Assembly: GCA_035499215.1 (NCBI GenBank)
Contig: DATJZH010000315.1
Coordinates: 1-11,003 of the forward strand
DNA: 11,003 nucleotides
From: DATJZH01 sp035499215
GTDB lineage: Bacteria > Actinomycetota > Actinomycetes > Streptosporangiales > Streptosporangiaceae
Direction: 5' to 3'
Below the pieces are notes generated by a model that had not been told where the DNA came from, searched no databases, and was given only the letters and a program-made list of their open reading frames with translations. This document shows positions 1 through 5,324 of the stretch, one piece after another. The stretch's first letter is position 1. Each line of letters opens with the position of its first letter. The position numbers were made by a program, and so were the translations under genes.

Positions 1-107
1 TACCCGAATATCCAGGCTGAGCAGGCACCAATCGGGTACCCGTTGCCCTTCCCGCGGACGTCGCCCCGTACGCACATGTTCTCGATCTCGACGATCAGCG
101 TGGTCAA
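1..107 (-). pseudogene. GNAT acetyltransferase fragment, cut by window edge, probably lacking its N-terminal part
   Basis: Reading leftwards on the minus strand, an open frame gives IVEIENMCVRGDVRGKGNG. This resembles strand beta-4 plus the acetyl-CoA pyrophosphate loop (motif A, R/Q-x-x-G-x-G/A) of GNAT N-acetyltransferases. The similarity begins abruptly near position 107, where the DoxX-like gene ends. The same frame further upstream stays open but does not look like the first half of a GNAT protein, and it has no ATG start close by. After the loop the sequence (YPIGACSAWIFG) fits the expected helix poorly. I infer a 5'-truncated or frameshifted remnant. The rest lies outside the window, so an intact gene with a sequencing error is also possible. 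The family assignment rests on a short motif only. Confidence 0.35.
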
Positions 108-520
108 GCGGTCGGAGGGCGAGTGGCGCGGCGAGCTGCGAGCGCCAGAGACATCGACGAAAGCCCCAGATACACCGCGGGGAAGCTGATGTTGCGGAAC
201 GCGCCCGCTCGCACATGCGTAATGACGGCCCCGCAAAAGAACAGGACCAGCCCACTTGCGGCGGCGATCCCAAGTGGCTTGGCGCGGAGCCCGGCCAGTA
301 GCCCGACAGCACCAGCCACCTTCACGGCACCCAGCGCCTGCGGCCACGAATCGGGGACCCCAGCTTCGCGCATGAACTTGAGTACGAACGGCGCGGGTGC
401 TGCTGCTGCGGCACCAATACCAGCCGTCGCAGCGGCAGTTACGATCGTCAGGCCGATATCCACGGGCCCCGGCGCCGCAACCATGTGGGTGCGGAAGTCA
501 CAGTGCACTTCTCGCACCAT
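104..520 (-). CDS. DoxX-like small integral membrane protein
   Basis: A protein of about 138 residues with four hydrophobic segments (about residues 20-43, 62-78, 83-103 and 112-129). The middle matches the DoxX-like (DoxX_2) family: a GVPDSWPQALGAVKVAGAVG stretch, then a Leu/Ala/Gly-rich helix ending in GAVITHVRAG, where this family usually has a GA-x-x-THxRRG-type motif. Members are inner-membrane proteins of uncertain function, often linked to redox or thiol stress. I chose the ATG at 518-520 because AAAGGA lies about 11 nt upstream. The ATG at 482-484 (126 residues) lacks a visible ribosome binding site but would also give a family-typical length. The frame stays open further upstream to 718, but that part is Arg/Cys/Gly-rich and looks non-coding. 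The stop overlaps the frame of the GNAT-like fragment. The membrane topology is clear; the exact start and role are not. Confidence 0.6.
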   Translation of the reverse strand: MVREVHCDFRTHMVAAPGPVDIGLTIVTAAATAGIGAAAAAPAPFVLKFMREAGVPDSWPQALGAVKVAGAVGLLAGLRAKPLGIAAASGLVLFFCGAVITHVRAGAFRNISFPAVYLGLSSMSLALAARRATRPPTA

Positions 521-919
521 ACCACCCACGGTCCTTTTCCTGCCGCCGGGTGCCGCAGCCAGGCCGCAGGCTGCCGCACTTGGGCGGCACTTGGGCGCGT
601 GTGTCATACCACAACCTTCGGCGACTTCGACACGTACCCCGCTGGCCAGCCTCGGGCAGCCGCGGGCTAGCTCGGCGACCGAAGCCCACGAGCCCGCGTC
701 CAAGTTCGAAGACGGCACCTCGGACCGGATCCGCTACCAGCGCATCAACGACAGGCGGCCGAAGGACGCCATCGGACGGCGGCCGAGTTCAGCGAGCGCA
801 TGTCTTCCTGCTGTGCGTCACCGACGGACGACCAGCAGTCCAGCCCACCCGACGACATCTCGGCGGCATCAGCGCAGCACGCGAACATGACCCCTGCGCG
901 TCGTCGCAGGTCAGGAAAG
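521..919. other. Gene-free stretch between the DoxX-like gene and tRNA-Ser
   Basis: About 400 bases hold no gene I can support. Several frames are open on both strands, but their products are Arg/Pro/Ser/Cys-rich with no recognisable motif and no ribosome binding site. A plus-strand stretch around 700-760 reads KFEDGTSDRIRYQRIND, which looks more protein-like than its surroundings. It loses that character after about 765, which could mean a decayed gene, but I do not recognise it. The region lies directly downstream of the 3' end of tRNA-Ser, where remnants of integrated elements commonly sit. I see no att-site repeat of the tRNA end within the window. Confidence 0.4.
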
Positions 920-1004
920 CGGAGGATAGGAGATTCGAACTCCTGAGGGGTTGCCCCCAACACGCTTTCCAAGCGTGCGCCCTAGGCCACTAGGCGAATC
1001 CTCC
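920..1004 (-). tRNA. tRNA-Ser(GGA)
   Basis: The minus strand folds as a class II tRNA. A 7-bp acceptor stem GGAGGAT/ATCCTCC pairs 998-1004 with 921-927, with discriminator base G at 920, as expected for serine. The anticodon stem-loop has loop TTGGAAA at 966-972, with anticodon GGA at 968-970, which reads UCC/UCU. A long variable arm with GGGGGCAACCCC-like pairing lies near 947-958, and the T-arm carries GTTCGAATC. The CCA end is not encoded. Anticodon, long variable arm and discriminator base all agree on serine. It is transcribed away from the SRP RNA-dnaX block. Confidence 0.95.
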
Positions 1005-1011
1005 GCCGGCC

Positions 1012-1017
1012 AGCCTA
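1012..1017 (-). promoter_or_regulatory. Candidate -10 element of tRNA-Ser
   Basis: On the minus strand TAGGCT lies 7 nt before the first base of the mature tRNA. This fits a TAnnnT-type actinobacterial -10 box with transcription starting at or very near the tRNA 5' end. I cannot point to a convincing -35 box at 16-18 bp spacing, so this is a spacing-based inference. Confidence 0.4.
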
Positions 1018-1186
1018 CCGACTCCGCGAGTGCATCCCTGCCAGGACCGGCTGAGCCGCCGGGGCCGCAGATCACCGGGCATTACCGGCATCCGCCGACA
1101 CCCGCAGGCACCCGCTGCCCGGCGCAGAATTGCGGGCGGATAAGCCCGCACTGCGCATCCGCGCGTCCGGCGGTGGCTCGGCTGGC

Positions 1187-1192
1187 TAGACT
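1187..1192 (+). promoter_or_regulatory. Candidate -10 element of the SRP RNA gene
   Basis: TAGACT lies 8 nt before the proposed 5' end of the SRP RNA at 1201 and is a good actinobacterial -10 sequence. The -35 region (about 1164-1169, CGTCCG) is weak. Given the small gap to dnaX, this promoter may also supply dnaX transcripts. Confidence 0.4.
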
Positions 1193-1200
1193 GGCCAGCA

Positions 1201-1288
1201 GACCCCTCGCACGGCGTTTATCCCGCCAACCCCCCCAGGGCCGGAAGGCAGCAAGGGTACGCGGGCTCTGACGGGTGTGCGGGGGGTC
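1201..1288 (+). ncRNA. ffs: Signal recognition particle RNA, small bacterial type (4.5S)
   Basis: The RNA part of SRP binds Ffh and targets nascent membrane and secreted proteins to FtsY. The hallmark apical domain is present: GGGCCGGAAGGCAGCAAGGG, with the GGAA tetraloop flanked by the Ffh-binding internal loop, at 1238-1257. The two ends pair: GACCCC and CGCAC at 1201-1212 with GTGCG and GGGGTC at 1277-1288. Inner strands around CCCGCC (1222) and GGCGGGT-like ACGGGTG (1271) form the middle helix. The length of about 88 nt fits the short actinobacterial form lacking an Alu domain. The exact ends are inferred from pairing. dnaX follows directly, an arrangement I recall as common in actinomycetes. 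Confidence 0.9.
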
Positions 1289-1316
1289 CCTTTCAGGCCC
1301 TGGCGAGGATGAGGTC

Positions 1317-3380
1317 ATGGCAGGCGACGTCCCAAGTCCCAGCCCGAATCCCGGCACCACCGCGCCCGCGGGGCCGGGCACCGCGGCCGCTCCGCTGGCG
1401 CTGTACCGCAGGTACCGTCCGGCCACTTTCGCCGAGGTAGTGGGCCAGGATCACGTCACGGAACCACTTCGCCAGGCGCTGCGCAGCGGCCGGGTTCATC
1501 ATGCCTACCTTTTCAGCGGCCCGCGCGGCTGCGGCAAGACCTCTAGCGCCCGGATCCTGGCCCGCTCGCTGAACTGCGAATCCGGCCCGACCCCGGACCC
1601 CTGTGGTACCTGCGCTTCCTGCGTCGCCCTGGCGCCATCCGGGCCGGGCAGCATCGACGTCATCGAGATCGACGCGGCCTCGCACGGAGGTGTCGACGAT
1701 GCGAGGGACCTGCGCGAGCGCGCCTTCTACGCACCGGTCTCGGGCCGATTCAAGATCTACATCATCGACGAGGCCCACATGGTGACCAGGGAGGGCTTCA
1801 ACGCGCTGCTGAAGCTGGTTGAGGAGCCGCCGCCGCACCTGAAGTTCGTGTTCGCCACGACGGAGCCGGAGAAGGTGATCTCCACCATCCGGTCTCGTAC
1901 GCACCACTATCCCTTCCGCCTCGTCCCGCCGGCCGTGCTGCGGGATCTGCTGGAGCAGATACTCGCCAGCGAGGGCGTGGCATACGAGAAGGCGGTGCTG
2001 CCGGTGGTGATCCGGGCCGGCGCCGGATCCGTGCGCGACTCGCTGTCGGTGCTTGACCAGCTGATCGCGGGATCGGATGAATCCGGCCTCCGTTACGAGC
2101 GCGCCGCCGCACTGCTCGGCTATACCGATGACAGCCTGCTGGACGAGGTTGCCGAGGCGTTCGCCGGCGGGGACGGGGCCGCCGTGTTCGGCGCCGTCGA
2201 CCGCGTAGTCGAAGGCGGCCACGATCCCCGGCGGTTCGCCGCCGACCTGCTGGACCGGCTGCGCGACCTGATCGTGCTTGCCGCGGTCCCCGACGCCGCG
2301 GCCACAGGACTGCTGAACGTCCCGGCTGACCGGCTGGAGCGCATGCGCGAGCAGGCGGCGCGGTTTGGCCGGGAGCAGCTCGTCGCGGCCGCCGAGACGA
2401 TCAGCGCGGGCCTGGTGGAGATGCGCGGCGCCGCCTCACCGAGACTGCAGCTCGAGCTCATGTGCGCGCAGGTGCTGTTCCCGGCTCCCGGCTCCGGGGA
2501 GCGGGGCATGCTGGCGCGGCTCGAACGGCTCGAGCGCCAGTTCGCAGACGGGGATTCGTCTGTGCCGTTCGCCGGGCACCCGGCGCCGTCTGACCGGGCA
2601 GCCGCAGCGCGGCAGGCCGCGCCCGACGCCGGGCCGGTCCCCGCCGAGGTTGCGGTCAGGCCCGCGGCGGCAGAAGGCGCCGCCGGCCCCGGTGCGGCTG
2701 AGGCCCAGAAAGCTGCCCCGGCCGACGCGGGCGTGCTCCGTAGCCGCTGGAGCGCCGTCCTCGATGCCGTCAAGAGCCAGCGCAGGGTCGCCTGGATCCT
2801 GCTGACCAGCGCCACGGTCGAAGCTCTGGCGGATGGCGTGCTGACGCTGAGATTCGACCGGGAAGGCGAGGCCAAGGGCTTCTCGGCCAGCGGTTACGAC
2901 CGCGATCTCGTGCAGGTGCTCCGGGTGATGTTCGGCATCACGCCGCAGGTCAGGACGATCTTCGGTGCCGGGGCCGGACACGCCGGGGCCGGGCACGCCG
3001 GGGCGGGGCAGGGCGCGGCGGGGCAGGGCGCGGCGGGGTCGGGGCGCCGCCGCGCCGGACCGGGACATGCCCCCGCAGAATTCGGGCAGCACCTGGCGGG
3101 ATCCGAGTCCGATCAGGGCCCGCCTCCAGATGGGCCGGCGCACGGCGAGCCCGTCGGCACCGGACAAGCCGATCCGGATCTTCCGCCGCGCGCCGACATC
3201 CGGGCGCCGGCCGCGGAAATTCGTGTCGCCGACGCCGGGACGAGCGCCGGCGCGGGGCGGGCCTGGAGCCCGCAGCCGGAAGACGGGGCCGAGGCAGCCG
3301 GCTCAGATGTGCTGTCCGGGACCGATCTGATCGAGCGCGAGCTGGGCGGCAGGATGATCCAGGAACTCGGCGAGCAGTAA
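1317..3380 (+). CDS. dnaX: DNA polymerase III subunit gamma/tau (clamp-loader ATPase)
   Basis: This is the motor subunit of the clamp loader, which opens the beta clamp onto primed DNA. The 687-residue protein has the AAA+ core. It shows the YRRYRP-TFAEVVGQ N-terminal box, Walker A GPRGCGKT (68-75), the zinc cysteines C87-x8-C96-x2-C99-x2-C102 specific to DnaX, Walker B IIDEAH (149-154), sensor 1 FATTEPEKV and an IRSR arginine motif ending at R194. A Pro/Ala-rich linker follows. A conserved module then begins LRSRWSAVLDAVK (about 473-549), followed by a low-complexity tail with five pentapeptide repeats (551-575). The last residues, DLIERELGG, look conserved. I chose ATG 1317 because GAGGA precedes it by 7 nt. 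The in-frame ATG at 1275 lies inside the SRP RNA and is rejected. No A-run suitable for frameshifting or slippage is visible, so a single long product is expected. Confidence 0.96.
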   Translation: MAGDVPSPSPNPGTTAPAGPGTAAAPLALYRRYRPATFAEVVGQDHVTEPLRQALRSGRVHHAYLFSGPRGCGKTSSARILARSLNCESGPTPDPCGTCASCVALAPSGPGSIDVIEIDAASHGGVDDARDLRERAFYAPVSGRFKIYIIDEAHMVTREGFNALLKLVEEPPPHLKFVFATTEPEKVISTIRSRTHHYPFRLVPPAVLRDLLEQILASEGVAYEKAVLPVVIRAGAGSVRDSLSVLDQLIAGSDESGLRYERAAALLGYTDDSLLDEVAEAFAGGDGAAVFGAVDRVVEGGHDPRRFAADLLDRLRDLIVLAAVPDAAATGLLNVPADRLERMREQAARFGREQLVAAAETISAGLVEMRGAASPRLQLELMCAQVLFPAPGSGERGMLARLERLERQFADGDSSVPFAGHPAPSDRAAAARQAAPDAGPVPAEVAVRPAAAEGAAGPGAAEAQKAAPADAGVLRSRWSAVLDAVKSQRRVAWILLTSATVEALADGVLTLRFDREGEAKGFSASGYDRDLVQVLRVMFGITPQVRTIFGAGAGHAGAGHAGAGQGAAGQGAAGSGRRRAGPGHAPAEFGQHLAGSESDQGPPPDGPAHGEPVGTGQADPDLPPRADIRAPAAEIRVADAGTSAGAGRAWSPQPEDGAEAAGSDVLSGTDLIERELGGRMIQELGEQ
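2967..3041 (+). repeat. Five tandem 15-bp units inside dnaX
   Basis: Five in-frame 15-nt units run end to end from 2967 to 3041 and encode AGAGH, AGAGH, AGAGQ, GAAGQ and GAAGS. Units 1 and 2 differ by one base. Units 4 and 5 match except for their last codon. They lie in the disordered tail of the tau-like region, beyond the conserved C-terminal module, and preserve the reading frame. The pattern is typical of repeat expansion by slippage in GC-rich DNA. Confidence 0.85.
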
Positions 3381-3583
3381 AGCGAGCCGCAGCCAGCGTC
3401 CTGGCGATCGCCGGCATGCGGTGGCCGCGGGCAGGCGAGCTGCGCCGGGGCGCGCAAAGATGCCCCGGGCCCCGCCAGGCCGTAGGCTCGGAACGACAAG
3501 AGATCGGGAGGCCGCTGCTGCTGCCTGCCCGGTCTGCGGCAGGCCCGCGCCGCTGGAGCGGGGAATGGACGGAGTTGGGCAGC

Positions 3584-4015
3584 GTGGACCCTGGCGGCCA
3601 GCTGGACATGCAGCAGCTTCTCGAGGCGGCGGCCCAGATGCAGAATCAGCTCATGACCGCGCAGCAGGAGCTGGCGGATGCCACGGTGGCAGGATCGGCC
3701 GGCGGTGGCCTGGTCAACGCCGTGGTGAACGGCCAGGGCGAGCTGGTGGATATCACTATCGCCGCTGCTGCGATCGATCCCGCTGATCCAGAGGAATCGG
3801 CTCAGATCCTTGCCGACCTAGTGCTTGCAGCCTGCCGCGACGCTTACCAGGCGGCGGGTGAGCTGCAGCAGAAGATGATGGGTCCCTTCGCGGCGGGATT
3901 CGGCGAGATGGGCGGCGACGAGCGAGGCCTGGCCGGGAAGCCCGGACTGCCCGGCCTGTCAGGCGGGGCGGCGCCGCCCGCCGACGACGATGCCGCACCC
4001 GCGAGCGGGCCTTGA
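3584..4015 (+). CDS. ybaB: YbaB/EbfC family nucleoid-associated protein
   Basis: A small DNA-binding protein that forms dimers and coats DNA; it is usually encoded between dnaX and recR, as here. The 143-residue product starts VDPGGQLDMQQLLEAAAQMQ, the typical first helix of the family. It continues with a coiled helix (QNQLMTAQQELAD), the GGGLVNAVVNGQGELVDI beta-hairpin and a closing helix with DLVLAACRDAYQAAGELQQ. The core matches the usual length of about 105-115 residues. The extra length is a Gly/Pro/Ala/Asp-rich tail that is probably disordered. I chose GTG 3584 because GGAG lies 9 nt upstream and because the family homology begins there. The frame is open back to 3416, but that part is not family-like. 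The stop TGA is one base before the recR start, which implies translational coupling. Confidence 0.92.
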   Translation: MDPGGQLDMQQLLEAAAQMQNQLMTAQQELADATVAGSAGGGLVNAVVNGQGELVDITIAAAAIDPADPEESAQILADLVLAACRDAYQAAGELQQKMMGPFAAGFGEMGGDERGLAGKPGLPGLSGGAAPPADDDAAPASGP

Positions 4016-4016
4016 G

Positions 4017-4616
4017 GTGTACGAGGGAATCGTCCAGGATCTCATCGACGAGCTCGGCCAGCTGCCGGGGATCGGGCCCAAGGGCGCGCAGCGCATCGCC
4101 TTCTACCTGGTGTCGGCAGATCCGGTCGACGTGCGTCGGCTCGCCTCTGTGCTTGTCGCGGTTACCGAGCGGGTGAAGTTCTGTCGCATATGCGGAAATG
4201 TCGCGGAGGAGGATGAGTGCCGGATCTGCCGGGACACGCGCCGCGACCAGTCGGTCATCTGCGTGGTGGAGGAGCCGAAGGATGTCGCGGCGATCGAGAA
4301 GATCCGCGAATTCCGCGGCCGGTACCATGTCCTTGGCGGCGCGATCAGCCCCATCGACGGAGTCGGCCCGGAAGACCTGAGAATCAAGGAGCTGATGGCC
4401 CGGCTCGCTGACGGCAGCGTCACCGAGCTGATCCTCGCCACGGATCCTAATCTTGAGGGCGAGGCCACGGCTACCTACCTGGCCCGGCTGATCAAGCCGG
4501 CGGGGCTGCGGGTGACCAGACCGGCCAGCGGACTGCCGGTGGGCGGCGAACTGGAATACGCCGACGAGGTGACGCTCGGGCGGGCGTTCGAGGGACGGAG
4601 GATGCTAGATGTCTAG
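4017..4616 (+). CDS. recR: Recombination mediator protein RecR
   Basis: RecR works with RecO (and RecF) to load RecA on SSB-coated gapped DNA. The 199-residue product is the standard RecR length. It has a helix-hairpin-helix near residues 17-30 (LPGIGPKGAQRIAF), a four-cysteine zinc finger C56-x2-C59-x8-C68-x2-C71, and a Toprim domain beginning at VICVVEEPKD and including GRYHVLGGAISPIDGVGP and ATDPNLEGEAT. The C-terminal VTRPASGLPVGGELEYADE stretch is strongly conserved. I chose GTG 4017, giving VYEGIVQDLIDELG, because actinobacterial homologues begin with this motif. An in-frame ATG at 3990 inside ybaB would add nine atypical residues. The gene starts one base after the ybaB stop (TGAGGTG) and has no strong ribosome binding site of its own, so it is probably translated by coupling. 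Confidence 0.96.
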   Translation: MYEGIVQDLIDELGQLPGIGPKGAQRIAFYLVSADPVDVRRLASVLVAVTERVKFCRICGNVAEEDECRICRDTRRDQSVICVVEEPKDVAAIEKIREFRGRYHVLGGAISPIDGVGPEDLRIKELMARLADGSVTELILATDPNLEGEATATYLARLIKPAGLRVTRPASGLPVGGELEYADEVTLGRAFEGRRMLDV

Positions 4617-4646
4617 TGTCGGCCAGGTACCGCGCTGGAGGATCCG

Positions 4647-5255
4647 TTGAGCGTCTCAGCAGCCGGGCACGATGCAGCGGCGGCGGCCGGGCAGGACTGC
4701 GCCGGGCAGGACGCGCCCGCTGGTCCCGCCGAGGAGTGGCGGCCGCTGGCGGACGGAATCGCCCAGCACGCGGGAGACTTCCTCGACGGTCTCACCGCGG
4801 TTGCCCGCGGCGAGGGCGGCGACGAGACCGTGCCGCTGCTGCTGCTCGAGGTAGCCCAGGTCATGCTGGCCGGCGCTCAGCTCGGTGCCAGCAAGGACGT
4901 GATCCTGCCCGGCAACTGGGAGCCCGATGTAGGCGCCGACCCCGACCTGGACACGCTGCGGACCGGCCTGGCCGCGCGGCTGCTGAGCTGCGACGAGTAC
5001 GCCGAGCTCTTCGATCCGTACAAGGACACCCAGGCGTCTTCGTTCCGGCTTTCCGATGATCTCGCCGCGATTGCCGCGGACCTCATTCACGGCCTCAAGC
5101 ACTACCAGGCCGGCCGGGCGGCCGAGGCCCTGTGGTGGTGGCAGTACTCCTACGTCAACCACTGGGGGACGCACGGCGGCGCTGCCCTGCGGGCGCTGCA
5201 TTCGGTCGTCGCGCACGCGCGGCTGGATGTCGACGAGGATCCAGCGACGGGCTAG
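4647..5255 (+). CDS. DUF5063 domain-containing protein, function unknown
   Basis: A 202-residue soluble, acidic, helix-rich protein. After an Ala/Gly-rich N-terminus (about 1-28), the body carries a DFLDGLTAVARGEGGDE helix, a PLLLLEVAQVMLAGAQL helix, an acidic CDEYAELFDPYKD segment and a highly conserved-looking aromatic C-terminal stretch, ALWWWQYSYVNHWGTHG, followed by AALRALHSVVAHARLD. I recall this as the DUF5063 family found next to recR in actinomycetes; no biochemical role is known to me. The start is TTG 4647, with GGAGGA ending 4 nt upstream, and no better in-frame start is visible. It lies 30 nt after recR, suggesting one operon with dnaX-ybaB-recR. There are no membrane segments, signal peptide or obvious catalytic motif. 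Confidence 0.85.
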   Translation: MSVSAAGHDAAAAAGQDCAGQDAPAGPAEEWRPLADGIAQHAGDFLDGLTAVARGEGGDETVPLLLLEVAQVMLAGAQLGASKDVILPGNWEPDVGADPDLDTLRTGLAARLLSCDEYAELFDPYKDTQASSFRLSDDLAAIAADLIHGLKHYQAGRAAEALWWWQYSYVNHWGTHGGAALRALHSVVAHARLDVDEDPATG

Positions 5256-5271
5256 CGGCCCGGTTCCTGGA

Positions 5272-5277
5272 TACACT
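5272..5277 (+). promoter_or_regulatory. Candidate -10 element ahead of lysC
   Basis: TACACT lies 17 bases after the stop of the DUF5063 gene and would start a transcript near 5284, leaving a leader of about 40 nt before lysC. The -35 region is GC-rich and unconvincing. It is the best promoter candidate in the 69-bp gap, but read-through from the upstream operon is equally possible. Confidence 0.35.
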
Positions 5278-5306
5278 CGGGGCGTCTGCCCACCATCAGC
5301 GACACC

Positions 5307-5324
5307 GGGAGGAGCGGTCCCTCC
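5307..5324 (+). promoter_or_regulatory. lysC ribosome binding site inside a possible hairpin
   Basis: GGGAGGAG (5307-5314) is a strong Shine-Dalgarno sequence 10 nt before the GTG start of lysC. The central GGAGG (5308-5312) is exactly complementary to CCTCC (5320-5324), with a 7-nt loop between them. The 3' arm ends at the base before the start codon. The hairpin could mask the ribosome binding site. With only five base pairs its effect is uncertain. Confidence 0.35.

Noticed and set aside
123..890. A plus-strand frame of 255 residues over the left region
   Set aside because: Antisense to the DoxX-like gene; low-complexity product with no motif.
745..972. Small minus-strand frame reading out of tRNA-Ser
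   Set aside because: Its start lies within the tRNA and its product is not recognisable.
1275..1316. Upstream ATG at 1275 as the dnaX start
   Set aside because: It lies inside the SRP RNA 3' arm, and the added residues are not family-like; ATG 1317 has a good ribosome binding site.
1317..3380. Programmed frameshift in dnaX producing a short gamma form
   Set aside because: No A-AAA-AAG-type slippery site or poly-A run is present; the longest A-run I see in the gene is three.
3524..3543. Inverted repeat CCTGCC/GGCAGG upstream of ybaB as a terminator
   Set aside because: Six-bp stem with an 8-nt loop and no T-run, inside an operon-like block; chance pairing in GC-rich DNA is likely.
3416..3583. 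N-terminal extension of ybaB from ATG 3416
   Set aside because: The sequence is Arg/Gly-rich and unlike the family; GTG 3584 has GGAG at correct spacing.
3990..4016. ATG at 3990 as the recR start
   Set aside because: It would extend nine atypical residues into ybaB; GTG 4017 gives the exact family length and the YEGIVQDLI start.
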